Notes under the pieces: model-generated
What the model was told of the DNA's origin: nothing
What the model saw: only the letters and a program-made list of their open reading frames with translations
Databases searched by the model: none
Source: Thermoflexus sp.
GTDB lineage: Bacteria > Chloroflexota > Anaerolineae > B4-G1 > DUEL01
DNA: 9,770 bases
Assembly (NCBI GenBank): GCA_028276215.1
Contig: JAPYWT010000057.1
Span: 1 to 9,770, forward strand
Direction of reading: 5' to 3'
In this document: in pieces, positions 1-6,445 of the stretch
Layout of the letters: each line of letters starts with the position of its first letter
How positions within the stretch are numbered: the stretch's first letter is position 1
Made by a program: the position numbers and the translations under genes

Positions 1-932
1 ACGAGGTGGTGATGTTTGAGTCCCTGCACGCTCCCGGCGGCGTCCTCATCTACGGCATCCCCGAGTTCCGTCTGCCCAAGAGCGTGGTCCACGCGGAGAT
101 TGACTACGCGGTGGAGTGCCTGGGCATCCAGATTCGCACCGACCACGTCATCGGCCGCACATTGACGCTGAATGAACTGCTGGCGGAGTACGACGCCGTC
201 TTCCTGGGCACGGGGGCCGGTCTGCCGTCCTTCATGCGCATCCCCGGCATCAACTACAACGGCGTGATGAGCGCCAACGAGTTCCTCACCCGCGTCAATC
301 TGATGAAGGGGTACCTCTTCCCGGAGTACGACACGCCGGTGAAGGTGGGGCGGAAGGTCGCGGTCATCGGCGCGGGGAACGTGGCGATGGACGCGGCCCG
401 CTGCGCGCTCCGTCTCCAGACCCTGCAGGGGAAGGGCGGCGAGGTGCACATCGTCTACCGCCGGTCCCGCGATGAGGTCCCCGCGCGCGCCGAAGAGGTC
501 CACCACGCCGAGGAGGAGGGGGTCATCTTTGACTTCCTGACCAACCCGGTGGAGATTCTGGGGGACGAGAAGGGGAACGTGCGCGGGATGCGCTGCATCC
601 GGATGGAACTGGGCGAGCCGGACGCGTCGGGGCGGCGGTCGCCGGTGCCGGTCCCCGGCTCCGAGTTTGACATGGACGTGGACATGGTCATCTTCGCCCT
701 GGGCACCAGCCCGAACCCGCTGGTCTTCGTGGACGCGGAGGGGTTGCAGCGGACGAAGCACGGGACGGTGGTGGTGAAGGACGAGGAGACGGGCCGGACG
801 ACGATGCCGCGGGTCTGGGCCGGCGGCGATGTGGTGACCGGTGCGGCGACGGTGGTGAGCGCGATGGGTGCGGGCAAGCGGGCCGCCGCCGACATCAACC
901 GCTATCTGGCGGGCGAGGTGGTGGACTGGTGA
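1..932 (+). CDS. gltA: NADPH-dependent glutamate synthase / NfnL-type flavoprotein, 5' end missing
   Basis: C-terminal part (about 309 residues) of an FAD- and NAD(P)H-binding oxidoreductase of the GltA/GltD/NfnL family, which passes electrons from NAD(P)H through flavin in glutamate synthesis or in ferredoxin:NADP transhydrogenation. The frame is open to base 3, so the gene enters from outside the window; family members are usually about 460 residues, so the N-terminal Fe-S region and first FAD motif are missing. Counting from the GTG at base 6, one sees GGVLIYGIPEFRLP (11-24), the second Rossmann motif VAVIGAGNVAMDAAR (118-132), YRRSRDEVPARAEE (151-164), and the C-terminal FAD motif WAGGDVVTGAATVVSAMGAG (271-290). 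The last motif and the spacing resemble homotetrameric GltA, but NfnL (sulfide dehydrogenase alpha) cannot be excluded without the upstream neighbour. It ends 66 bp before a convergent gene. Confidence 0.9.
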   Translation, partial: EVVMFESLHAPGGVLIYGIPEFRLPKSVVHAEIDYAVECLGIQIRTDHVIGRTLTLNELLAEYDAVFLGTGAGLPSFMRIPGINYNGVMSANEFLTRVNLMKGYLFPEYDTPVKVGRKVAVIGAGNVAMDAARCALRLQTLQGKGGEVHIVYRRSRDEVPARAEEVHHAEEEGVIFDFLTNPVEILGDEKGNVRGMRCIRMELGEPDASGRRSPVPVPGSEFDMDVDMVIFALGTSPNPLVFVDAEGLQRTKHGTVVVKDEETGRTTMPRVWAGGDVVTGAATVVSAMGAGKRAAADINRYLAGEVVDW

Positions 933-941
933 CGGTCCACA

Positions 942-973
942 GGGGCGGGCGGCGGCCTTCCGCCGCCCGCCCC
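942..973. terminator. Perfect 14-bp GC hairpin between convergent genes
   Basis: Bases 942-955 pair perfectly with 960-973, leaving a four-base CCTT loop. It lies between the stop of the gltA-like gene (932) and the stop of the convergent methyltransferase gene (999). The stem is almost entirely G:C. There is no clear T-run on either side (only CCCCTTTAAAGG on the plus side), so it is a likely but not classical intrinsic terminator and may serve both strands. Confidence 0.6.
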
Positions 974-998
974 CCGTCCCCTTTAAAGGTGCAGGACT

Positions 999-1898
999 CT
1001 ATTCCATTGGAAAGCGGGTCTGTTTGACCCGTTCTTTCGGTTCATGCCCCAGCAACAGATTCTGGCGGAAACGCCCCACCCATTCCCCCCGTTCTTTGCG
1101 CTCCCGGAACGTTTTGCGGACGACGTGCAACGCCACCTCGGCCTGCACGCGTGTCTCTTCCCGCCCGGCGTTCTGAAGCCGCTCACGGGCAATTTCGGCG
1201 TATCTCGCGCTGATGTCAATGCCCAGATAATCGCAGCCTAACAGTTTGGCGGCTACCAGCGTGGTCCCGATGCCACAATACGGGTCCAGGACAACTCCCC
1301 GCTCTCCGTCCAGCGCCGAATAAATGCAACGGGTCGGCAATTCAATGGGAAACGGGTTGGGATGACGGGGGTCCCGTTCTGGAGGGATTTCCCAGACCGA
1401 AGTGAGGAGGGCATGGCGGGGATTCAGTTCCTCGCCGATGACATCTCCGTCAAAGCGGGGCTTGTAGAGCCAGTAGATGCGTTCATCCACCTGCCAAAAA
1501 CGCCAACCTCGAATGTTGGCCGCAATTTTTCGGTGCCAGATGATCTCCTGCCGCAACATCCAGCGGGACTGGCTGACCCACTCGTAGGGGTGAATCAGGC
1601 GCCCACGCACCCAACGAATTTTGTGGTTGTAGAAAAATGATCCACCCGGTCGGGTGACCCGATATACCTCATCCAGCACGGCGATTTGCTCCGCCTGGTA
1701 TTCCGCTTCGTCTTTGCTATCGCGTGCCCCTTCGTAGACCACCCGGTCCACCAGCCAGCCCCTGTCCCGCTCCCCCTTGTTGTAGGGCGGCGAAGTGACG
1801 GTTACATCCACAAACGCGTCGGGCAATTGACGCAACACCGTCAGCGCGTCACCGACAATGATAGTATTCAACTCTGCATTCCAGGATTGCCCGGTCAT
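999..1898 (-). CDS. Site-specific DNA methyltransferase, beta class (predicted N4-cytosine)
   Basis: 299-residue SAM-dependent DNA methyltransferase acting on the exocyclic amino group of a base. Catalytic motif IV is TSPPY at 35-39 and comes before the SAM-binding motif I, LDPYCGIGTT (204-213), followed by the motif II region YLGIDIS (224-230). The order IV then I defines the beta class. Ser in place of Asp in (S/D)PPY is more usual for N4-cytosine than N6-adenine enzymes, so m4C is preferred but not proven. The ATG at 1896-1898 has a weak AGGGG site upstream; a methyltransferase usually starts close to motif IV as here, so the start is reasonable. The gene is visibly richer in A/T than its neighbours, suggesting transfer. 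No restriction endonuclease lies next to it, so it looks solitary, used for regulation or self-protection. The target sequence cannot be read from the protein. Confidence 0.93.
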   Translation of the reverse strand: MTGQSWNAELNTIIVGDALTVLRQLPDAFVDVTVTSPPYNKGERDRGWLVDRVVYEGARDSKDEAEYQAEQIAVLDEVYRVTRPGGSFFYNHKIRWVRGRLIHPYEWVSQSRWMLRQEIIWHRKIAANIRGWRFWQVDERIYWLYKPRFDGDVIGEELNPRHALLTSVWEIPPERDPRHPNPFPIELPTRCIYSALDGERGVVLDPYCGIGTTLVAAKLLGCDYLGIDISARYAEIARERLQNAGREETRVQAEVALHVVRKTFRERKERGEWVGRFRQNLLLGHEPKERVKQTRFPME

Positions 1899-1936
1899 CG
1901 TTGCCCCTGCTCAAAACCTTCCAGGTAATGCTGAAA

Positions 1937-1972
1937 AGATGTAGGGCAACTGCTTGCAGTTGCCCTACATCT
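1937..1972. repeat. 17-bp perfect palindrome, CAACTGC-TT-GCAGTTG core
   Basis: Bases 1937-1953 are the exact reverse complement of 1956-1972, with a two-base TT loop. On the minus strand the stem is followed by TTTCAGC after a terminal T, so it could end transcripts coming from the encapsulin gene, whose stop is 59 bp upstream on that strand. A closely related palindrome occurs at 7204-7233, which argues for a dispersed element rather than a one-off terminator. Confidence 0.7.
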
Positions 1973-1984
1973 GTTTAATCCCTG

Positions 1985-2026
1985 GAGGTGACGGTCACCT
2001 TTCAGGTGACCGTCACCTCGTTTTTT
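1985..2026 (+). terminator. 16-bp hairpin followed by T6
   Basis: Bases 1985-2000 pair perfectly with 2004-2019 around a TTC loop, followed on the plus strand by G and six T (2021-2026). This is a classical intrinsic terminator in the plus direction, although no plus-strand gene ends here; it would stop antisense transcription into the encapsulin gene. In the minus direction it lies directly downstream of the encapsulin stop (2031) but has an A-run before it and no T-run after it. Each arm is itself a 13-bp palindrome, GGTGAC-S-GTCACC (1987-1999 and 2005-2017). Confidence 0.6.
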
Positions 2027-2030
2027 GTCT

Positions 2031-2819
2031 TTACTCCAGCACGCACACCGACGCTGGCACCCGCAGGTAGAGGGCCAGACTCTCGGAGACGGAGAACTCC
2101 AACTTCTCCTCATCCGGCCCGATGAAGCCGACGGTCATGTCCTGCCCCAGGACGATGGAGGCGTACTGCCGGCCCACCGCCAGCAGGACCCCGCCGTCCT
2201 TGAGAATCGGGACCTTGACCAGCCCGCCGGTGACCAGGGTCTGGATGTGCTCCATCTCCGTCATCGGGCCCTGGGGGTAGCGCCGGAAGAGGAGATTGTA
2301 CCGGGCGGGGGCCAGGCCCAGGGCGTAGGGGCCGTGGAATCCCGCCTCGTCCAGCGCGGTCACGGCCCGGATCAGGTCGTCCATCGCCGCGCCGACCGCG
2401 CTCCAGTCGGAGAGTTGGACCTTCTGGACGCCGGGGGCGGTCAGGAGGCCTGGCAGGCCCGCCGCGCCGTAGAAGAGCAGTTCGTCCTCCCGGCGGGCGC
2501 ACGCCATGGCCGCCTGGGCCACCGGCTGCGCGTTGAACGCCAGCCCGTCCCGCTCGTAGGCCGCCAGGTCCCGCAGGGAAATCTCAAACTCCTCCACCAG
2601 GAAGGCCAGAGGGAGGGTTTTGCTCACGAAGACCCCCGAAGCGACCTCCTCATCCGGCAGGGGGATTGCCTTGAGGCCCAGGCCGTAGGGACCCTCCAGG
2701 GGCAGCAGTCTCCGGCCCGCCAGTTGGGCCTTCGCCGCCTCCACCATCACGGCGTCCATCACCGCCCAGACCTCTTCGCCAAACGGCGCACCGTCACGTC
2801 CGAGATACTTGTTGGGCAT
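2031..2819 (-). CDS. enc: Encapsulin nanocompartment shell protein (family 1, linocin M18-like)
   Basis: 262 residues, the usual length of a family 1 encapsulin, an HK97-fold protein that self-assembles into an icosahedral shell in the cytoplasm and packages enzymes carrying a C-terminal targeting peptide. Family-typical segments are LEGPYGLGLKAIPL (41-54), corresponding to the conserved GPYGW-like stretch, SKTLPLAFLVEEFEISLRDL (66-85), EDELLFYG (111-118), HGPYALGL (162-169), and LGQDMTVGF (224-232) close to the end. The ATG at 2817-2819 has an excellent AGGAGGTGA site that overlaps the stop codon of the upstream cargo gene, so the two are translated as a pair. Two stem-loops lie downstream (1985-2019 and 1937-1972). 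The older label 'bacteriocin' is misleading here, because the cargo gene next door makes the nanocompartment role clear. Confidence 0.95.
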   Translation of the reverse strand: MPNKYLGRDGAPFGEEVWAVMDAVMVEAAKAQLAGRRLLPLEGPYGLGLKAIPLPDEEVASGVFVSKTLPLAFLVEEFEISLRDLAAYERDGLAFNAQPVAQAAMACARREDELLFYGAAGLPGLLTAPGVQKVQLSDWSAVGAAMDDLIRAVTALDEAGFHGPYALGLAPARYNLLFRRYPQGPMTEMEHIQTLVTGGLVKVPILKDGGVLLAVGRQYASIVLGQDMTVGFIGPDEEKLEFSVSESLALYLRVPASVCVLE

Positions 2820-2830
2820 TGGTCACCTCC

Positions 2831-3187
2831 TCATCGCAGGGAGCCGATGGTCGGTTCCTCATCCCCGTCTTTCGCTGGAGAGGAACCCGCCAGTTCGGCG
2901 GCCATCTTGTCCACCTCGGCCTTCCCCTCGGCCAGCCACTTCGCCTCGTCGCCCGTGAGGATTTCCAGCAGCCGTTCAAACTCCCCGGCGTGGACCCGCT
3001 CCTCGTTGGCGATGTCTATGAGCACTTTTTTGGCCAGGGGGTGGTCGGTGGCGTCGGCGTGGGCCAGGTAGAGGTGGACGGCCTCGTGCTCGGCGGCCAG
3101 GTTCAGGCGGATGGCCCGGATCAGTTCCTCCAGGGTGAGTTTCCGTTCGGGGACTTTCCCGCTAAAGGGATTGACGAATTCGGGCAT
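2831..3187 (-). CDS. Encapsulated ferritin-like cargo protein with C-terminal targeting peptide
   Basis: 118-residue ferritin-like protein that should oxidise and store iron inside the encapsulin shell. Two helices carry the metal ligands: AAEHEAVHLY (31-40, ligand probably E33) and NEERVHAGEF (61-70, E62/E63 and H66). It resembles the ferritin-like domain fused to the N terminus of the Pyrococcus furiosus encapsulin, but here it is a separate protein. After a charged linker (about 101-111) it ends in EEPTIGSLR, matching the consensus (L/I)-x-(V/I)-GSL targeting peptide that docks cargo to the shell. The ATG at 3185-3187 has GGAGGTGT upstream. The stop (2831-2833) lies 11 nt before the encapsulin ATG. 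A two-helix protein of this size must form dimers or higher oligomers to complete a di-iron site (family knowledge). Confidence 0.92.
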   Translation of the reverse strand: MPEFVNPFSGKVPERKLTLEELIRAIRLNLAAEHEAVHLYLAHADATDHPLAKKVLIDIANEERVHAGEFERLLEILTGDEAKWLAEGKAEVDKMAAELAGSSPAKDGDEEPTIGSLR

Positions 3188-3204
3188 GGGACACCTCCGT
3201 GATT

Positions 3205-3252
3205 AAGGATGCAAGGATACAAGGATACAAGGAGACAAGGAGACAAGGGGGC
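3205..3252. repeat. Six tandem 8-bp repeats, AAGGATAC type
   Basis: Six consecutive 8-bp units on the plus strand: AAGGATGC, AAGGATAC twice, AAGGAGAC twice, AAGGGGGC. The array falls in the predicted 5' leader of the encapsulin operon, between the promoter and the cargo gene ribosome site. In the transcript it reads as repeated GTATCCTT/GTCTCCTT. Slippage-prone; function unknown. Confidence 0.85.
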
Positions 3253-3278
3253 AGGCGTCATCGGCCTGGGCTGCTACA

Positions 3279-3306
3279 ATTGTATCTGGATTGCCTGGAA
3301 AGTCAA
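3279..3306 (-). promoter_or_regulatory. Promoter of the encapsulin operon
   Basis: On the minus strand, TTGACT (3301-3306), a 16-bp spacer and TACAAT (3279-3284), five of six matches to each sigma-70 box. The -10 overlaps a 10-bp palindrome, TACAATTGTA (3275-3284). The start point would be near 3272, giving a leader of about 85 nt that contains the 8-bp repeats. Confidence 0.65.
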
Positions 3307-3307
3307 A

Positions 3308-3334
3308 CCCTTTGTGTCCTTCGTGCCCTTCGTG
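3308..3334. repeat. Three tandem 9-bp repeats, CCCTTCGTG type
   Basis: CCCTTTGTG, TCCTTCGTG and CCCTTCGTG lie in a row between the stop of the glycosyltransferase gene (3339) and the -35 box of the encapsulin promoter. The TTCGTG unit with 9-nt spacing recurs inside the gamma-carbonic-anhydrase gene at 5055-5072. Confidence 0.7.
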
Positions 3335-3338
3335 GTTT

Positions 3339-4502
3339 TTATACCGAACGACCGCCCGCCAGCAACTGCTCAAACAGCGCCTCGTAGGCGGCGGCGGTCC
3401 GCCCGGTGCTCCAGCGCCGGGCAATCTCCTCCCGGGGGCGAACGTACCGCTCCCGTCGGCTCACGACCCGCAGGATGGCCTCCGCCAGCGCGCGGGAATC
3501 CCCCACCGGCACGATTTCGCCCATCCCCGTCTGCAGGACGGGCTGGCGGACGCCGGGCAGGTCGCTGGCGATGGACGGCGTCCCGCAGAGCATCGCCTCC
3601 ACCTGGACCAGGCCGAAGGACTCGGTGGAGTTCAAACTGGGGACGACCAGGACGTCCAGATTGGGATAGAAGGCCGCCATCTCCTTCGGGGAGAGGACGC
3701 CCAGGAACGTCCAGCGGTCCCGATACTTCTCCAGGAGCGGGGCCAGCCGCCGGGCGTACGCCTCCTCGCCCAGGACGTTCTGGTACTGTCCGGCGAAGAG
3801 GACGCGCGCGTTCGGGTAGACCTCCAGGACGCGCGGGAGGGCTTCCAGCAGGACCTCCACGCCCTTCTCTGCGGCCAGCCGGGCCGCCATCCCGATGACC
3901 GGACCGCCACCGTCCAGCCCGACCCGTCGGGCAAACGCCTCCACCTCCTCCGGAGTGGCAGGGGGCAGTTCCACCGGCGGCGGGATGACCACCGTCTTGT
4001 GGGCAAAGCGGGAGAGGAACGGGGAATGGACGGCGAAATCGTCGGTGTAGGCGATGACCCGGTCGGCCAGCAGGCCCGCCAGGTAATTCATCACGTCCAC
4101 CACCCGGTTGACGAAGCCGTTAAAGGGACCGGCGGGGAGTTTCAGGTCGCAGTGGTAGGTGAGGGTGGACGGTTTGCCCATCAGGCGGGCGCGCGCCGCC
4201 ACGCCCGCGGCGTCAAATTGGGGCAGGTGCAGGCTGACCACGTCGTGGCTGCGGACCAGCCGCGTGGCAATGAAGCCGAAGGTGGGCATGATCACCCCTT
4301 TGCTGACGCGAAAGGCCACCGGCACGCGGACGACGCGGACCCCTTCCTGCTCCTCCGTCAGCGGGAGGGAACGGTCGTAGCGGGAGGTCATCACGGTGAC
4401 CGTGTGTCCCCGCCGGGCCAGTCCCTTCGCCAGACGCTCGGCGTAAATGGTCAGCCCACTGGTGTGGGGGCGGTAGTAGGTCAGGACGACGAGAACGCGA
4501 AT
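3339..4502 (-). CDS. GT4-family glycosyltransferase, probable ATT start
   Basis: GT-B-fold retaining glycosyltransferase that moves a sugar from a nucleotide-sugar to a lipid or glycan acceptor, probably at the inner membrane face; donor and acceptor unknown. No ATG, GTG or TTG begins the protein at the right place. The first GTG/ATG (4394/4391) would remove the N-terminal donor-domain strand. Reading upstream in frame gives RVLVVLTYYRP, then TSGLTIYAERLAKGLARRGH, exactly the expected GT4 N terminus, and the codon before RVL is ATT (4500-4502), six bases after a GGAGG site. That gives 387 residues, normal for the family. With this numbering, IGMAARLAAEKG lies at 203-214 and the E-x7-E motif ESFGLVQVE at 294-302. 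It is last in the four-gene operon, 33 nt after the upstream stop. Confidence 0.92.
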   Translation of the reverse strand: MRVLVVLTYYRPHTSGLTIYAERLAKGLARRGHTVTVMTSRYDRSLPLTEEQEGVRVVRVPVAFRVSKGVIMPTFGFIATRLVRSHDVVSLHLPQFDAAGVAARARLMGKPSTLTYHCDLKLPAGPFNGFVNRVVDVMNYLAGLLADRVIAYTDDFAVHSPFLSRFAHKTVVIPPPVELPPATPEEVEAFARRVGLDGGGPVIGMAARLAAEKGVEVLLEALPRVLEVYPNARVLFAGQYQNVLGEEAYARRLAPLLEKYRDRWTFLGVLSPKEMAAFYPNLDVLVVPSLNSTESFGLVQVEAMLCGTPSIASDLPGVRQPVLQTGMGEIVPVGDSRALAEAILRVVSRRERYVRPREEIARRWSTGRTAAAYEALFEQLLAGGRSV

Positions 4503-4513
4503 GGTGAACCTCC
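4500..4513 (-). promoter_or_regulatory. Ribosome site and ATT start of the glycosyltransferase gene
   Basis: On the minus strand GGAGG (4509-4513) is followed by six bases and ATT (4500-4502). The spacing is ideal and the coding frame after ATT gives the conserved GT4 N terminus, so this site decides the start. Confidence 0.6.
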
Positions 4514-4535
4514 GAATCGGGCATTTTGAGTCCTG

Positions 4536-5075
4536 TCACATATGCCGGTACGCCCGCGCCTTTTCCACGTAGTGGATCGCGTCGCGGCGCAGGCGCTGAA
4601 TCTCCTCCTCCCGCAGTTCCCGTACCACTTTGGCCGGGATGCCCAACGCCAGGGTGCGGGGCGGGATGACCGCGCCTTCCGGCACCACGGCGCCGGCCCC
4701 GACGATGGCCTCCTCTCCGATAACAGCCCCGTTCAGGACAATGACACCGATGCCGATGAGGGCGCCGTCTTCCACCACGGCCCCGTGCAATACGGCCCGG
4801 TGGCCCACCGTCACTCCGGCCCCGACCCGGCAGGGCCGGTCCACGTCGGTGTGGATGACCGTCAGGTCCTGGATGTTGGACCGGGGGCCGATGTGGATGG
4901 GGGCCTCCTCGGCCCGCAGGACACACCCGAACCAGATGCTGGCCTCCTCCTCCACCGTCACGTCGCCGATGACGACGGCGCCCGGGGCGACGAAGACGGA
5001 AGGGTGGATGCGGGGCTTTTTCAGCCACGAATTGCACGAAAGATCACGAATTTGTTCGTGTAATTCGTGGCTCAT
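4536..5075 (-). CDS. Gamma-carbonic anhydrase family protein (hexapeptide beta-helix)
   Basis: 179-residue left-handed beta-helix protein of the gamma-carbonic anhydrase/YrdA family, a trimer that may hydrate CO2 at zinc sites between subunits. Hexapeptide repeats run from about 30 to 147. The three expected zinc ligands are present: H75 (TVIHTD), H92 and H97 (VGHRAVLHGA). The usual VLRGD reads VLRAE (52-56), so activity is uncertain; many family members have other or unknown substrates. The ATG overlaps the selA stop as ATGA, with GGAGGT nine bases upstream, which fixes the start. The first 18 or so codons do not look like the family (normally a short start just before the RIHPSVFVAPGA segment) and come from a palindromic repeat at 5023-5072. 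Confidence 0.9.
   Translation of the reverse strand: MSHELHEQIRDLSCNSWLKKPRIHPSVFVAPGAVVIGDVTVEEEASIWFGCVLRAEEAPIHIGPRSNIQDLTVIHTDVDRPCRVGAGVTVGHRAVLHGAVVEDGALIGIGVIVLNGAVIGEEAIVGAGAVVPEGAVIPPRTLALGIPAKVVRELREEEIQRLRRDAIHYVEKARAYRHM
5023..5072. repeat. Imperfect palindrome of ACGAA/TTCGT units inside a gene start
   Basis: Bases 5023-5040 pair with 5055-5072 over 18 bp with one G/T mismatch, with a 14-nt loop. The pentamer ACGAA occurs at 5027, 5036 and 5046 and its complement TTCGT at 5055 and 5064, at 9-10 bp spacing. The element covers codons 2 to about 18 of the carbonic-anhydrase-like gene. Confidence 0.8.
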
Positions 5076-6445
5076 CCGGCTATTACCTCCACCAGTGCCC
5101 GCAGCAGGTCCCGTTCCTCCTCCGGCAGGACGGTGCGCGGGTCCAGCACCAGCCGGCCCTCTTCTATGCGCGCCACCACGGGCGGGTCGTGGCGGCGAAG
5201 GGCCGCCGCGACCCGATCCGGGTCGGGGAGGGGCAGGGCCAGGAGACGGGTGGGCAGGGTCTCCTCGGGGAGACTCCCGCCGCCCACGGTGGAACGCCCG
5301 TCCACGACCTCGGCCCGGACCCCGGCCCGCGCCAGCGCCCGGCGCCAGCGGCGGGCCCGCCGGTCCAGTTCCTCCACCGGCGCGGCCATCATCCGCCAGA
5401 CCGGGATGTGGGTGGTGGCCTCATCCCGCAGGTAGTGCATCAGCGTGGCCTGGAGGCCGGCCAGGCAGAGTTTGTCGGCCCGCAGCGCGCGGGCCAGGGG
5501 GTGGCGCTTCATCGGTTCCACGAACTCCGCCCGGCCCGCGATGATGCCGGCCTGCGGCCCACCCAGAAGTTTATCTCCGCTGAAGCAGACCACTGCCGCC
5601 CCGGCCGCGACGCTCTCCTGGACGGTCGGCTCGTGGGCCAGACCGAAGGCCGCCGTATCCAGCAGTGCCCCGCTCCCCAGGTCATCCATCACCGGAATCC
5701 CGTGCGCCCGCCCCAGTTCCACCAGTTCCGGCAGGCCGACCTCCGCCGTGAAGCCGACGATGCGGAAGTTGGAGGAGTGGGCGCGCAGGATGAGGGCCAC
5801 GTCCGGTTCTTCCGCCAGCGCGCGCTCATAGTCCCGCAGGTGGGTCCGGTTGGTGGTGCCGACCTCTACCAGCCGCGCGCCCGATTGGGCCATCACCTCC
5901 GGGATACGGAAGCCGCCGCCAATTTCTATCAGTTGGCCCCGGGAGATGAGTACACCCCGCCCCCGGGCCAGGACGGTGAGGGCCAGCAGGACCGCCCCGG
6001 CGTTGTTGTTGACCACCAGCGCGGCCTCGGCGCCGGTCAGTTCGCAGAGGAGGCGCTCCGCGTGGACGGTGCGGTGGCCCCGCCGCCCGGCGGGGAGGTC
6101 GTATTCCAGGTTGGAGTAGCCCCGGGCGACGGCGTCCATTGCCGCGCGGGCGGCAGCGGAGAGGGGTGCCCGCCCCAGATTGGTGTGGATGATGACCCCG
6201 GTGGCGTTGATAACGGGGCGGAGGGTAGGAGCCAGTTGCTCCTGGAGGTAGGCCGTCGCGCGGGCGACCACTTCCTCTGGCGTCGGCGGCTCGCTTCCGG
6301 CCCGTACCTCTTCCCGCACCCGGTCCAACGTCCTGCGGATAGCGGTGACGACCAGCCGGTGCCCGTAGAAAGGCATCAGGGCCTGCACGGCCGGAGCATT
6401 CAGAATCCGGTCCACGCTGGGAAGTTGGCGGAGAGTAGCAGTCAT
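5072..6445 (-). CDS. selA: L-seryl-tRNA(Sec) selenium transferase
   Basis: 457 residues, the normal length for SelA, the PLP enzyme that converts seryl-tRNA(Sec) to selenocysteyl-tRNA(Sec) with selenophosphate in the bacterial cytoplasm, usually as a decamer. The N-terminal domain opens with LRQLPSVDRILNAP (5-18). The conserved VINATGVIIHTNLGRAPL (78-95) and YSNLEYDLPAGRRGHR (110-125) follow. The PLP lysine is K292 in FSGDKLLGGPQAG (288-300). The ATG (6443-6445) overlaps the stop of the upstream nucleotidyltransferase gene as ATGA, and its own stop overlaps the next ATG in the same way, so three genes are translationally chained. No selB, selC or selD is in the window. Some organisms carry SelA-like paralogues without selenocysteine, so presence of the pathway is probable, not proven. 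Confidence 0.96.
   Translation of the reverse strand: MTATLRQLPSVDRILNAPAVQALMPFYGHRLVVTAIRRTLDRVREEVRAGSEPPTPEEVVARATAYLQEQLAPTLRPVINATGVIIHTNLGRAPLSAAARAAMDAVARGYSNLEYDLPAGRRGHRTVHAERLLCELTGAEAALVVNNNAGAVLLALTVLARGRGVLISRGQLIEIGGGFRIPEVMAQSGARLVEVGTTNRTHLRDYERALAEEPDVALILRAHSSNFRIVGFTAEVGLPELVELGRAHGIPVMDDLGSGALLDTAAFGLAHEPTVQESVAAGAAVVCFSGDKLLGGPQAGIIAGRAEFVEPMKRHPLARALRADKLCLAGLQATLMHYLRDEATTHIPVWRMMAAPVEELDRRARRWRRALARAGVRAEVVDGRSTVGGGSLPEETLPTRLLALPLPDPDRVAAALRRHDPPVVARIEEGRLVLDPRTVLPEEERDLLRALVEVIAG

Noticed and set aside
2025..3071. Long plus-strand open frame (348 codons) opposite the encapsulin operon
   Set aside because: It is antisense to two clearly conserved genes, low in complexity, and typical of GC-rich shadow frames.
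3205..3252. CRISPR-like array
   Set aside because: The units are 8 bp, contiguous, with no spacers; a simple tandem repeat.
3291..4529. Long plus-strand open frame (412 codons) opposite the glycosyltransferase
   Set aside because: Shadow of a conserved GT4 gene; composition Asp/Gly/Arg/His-rich with no motif.
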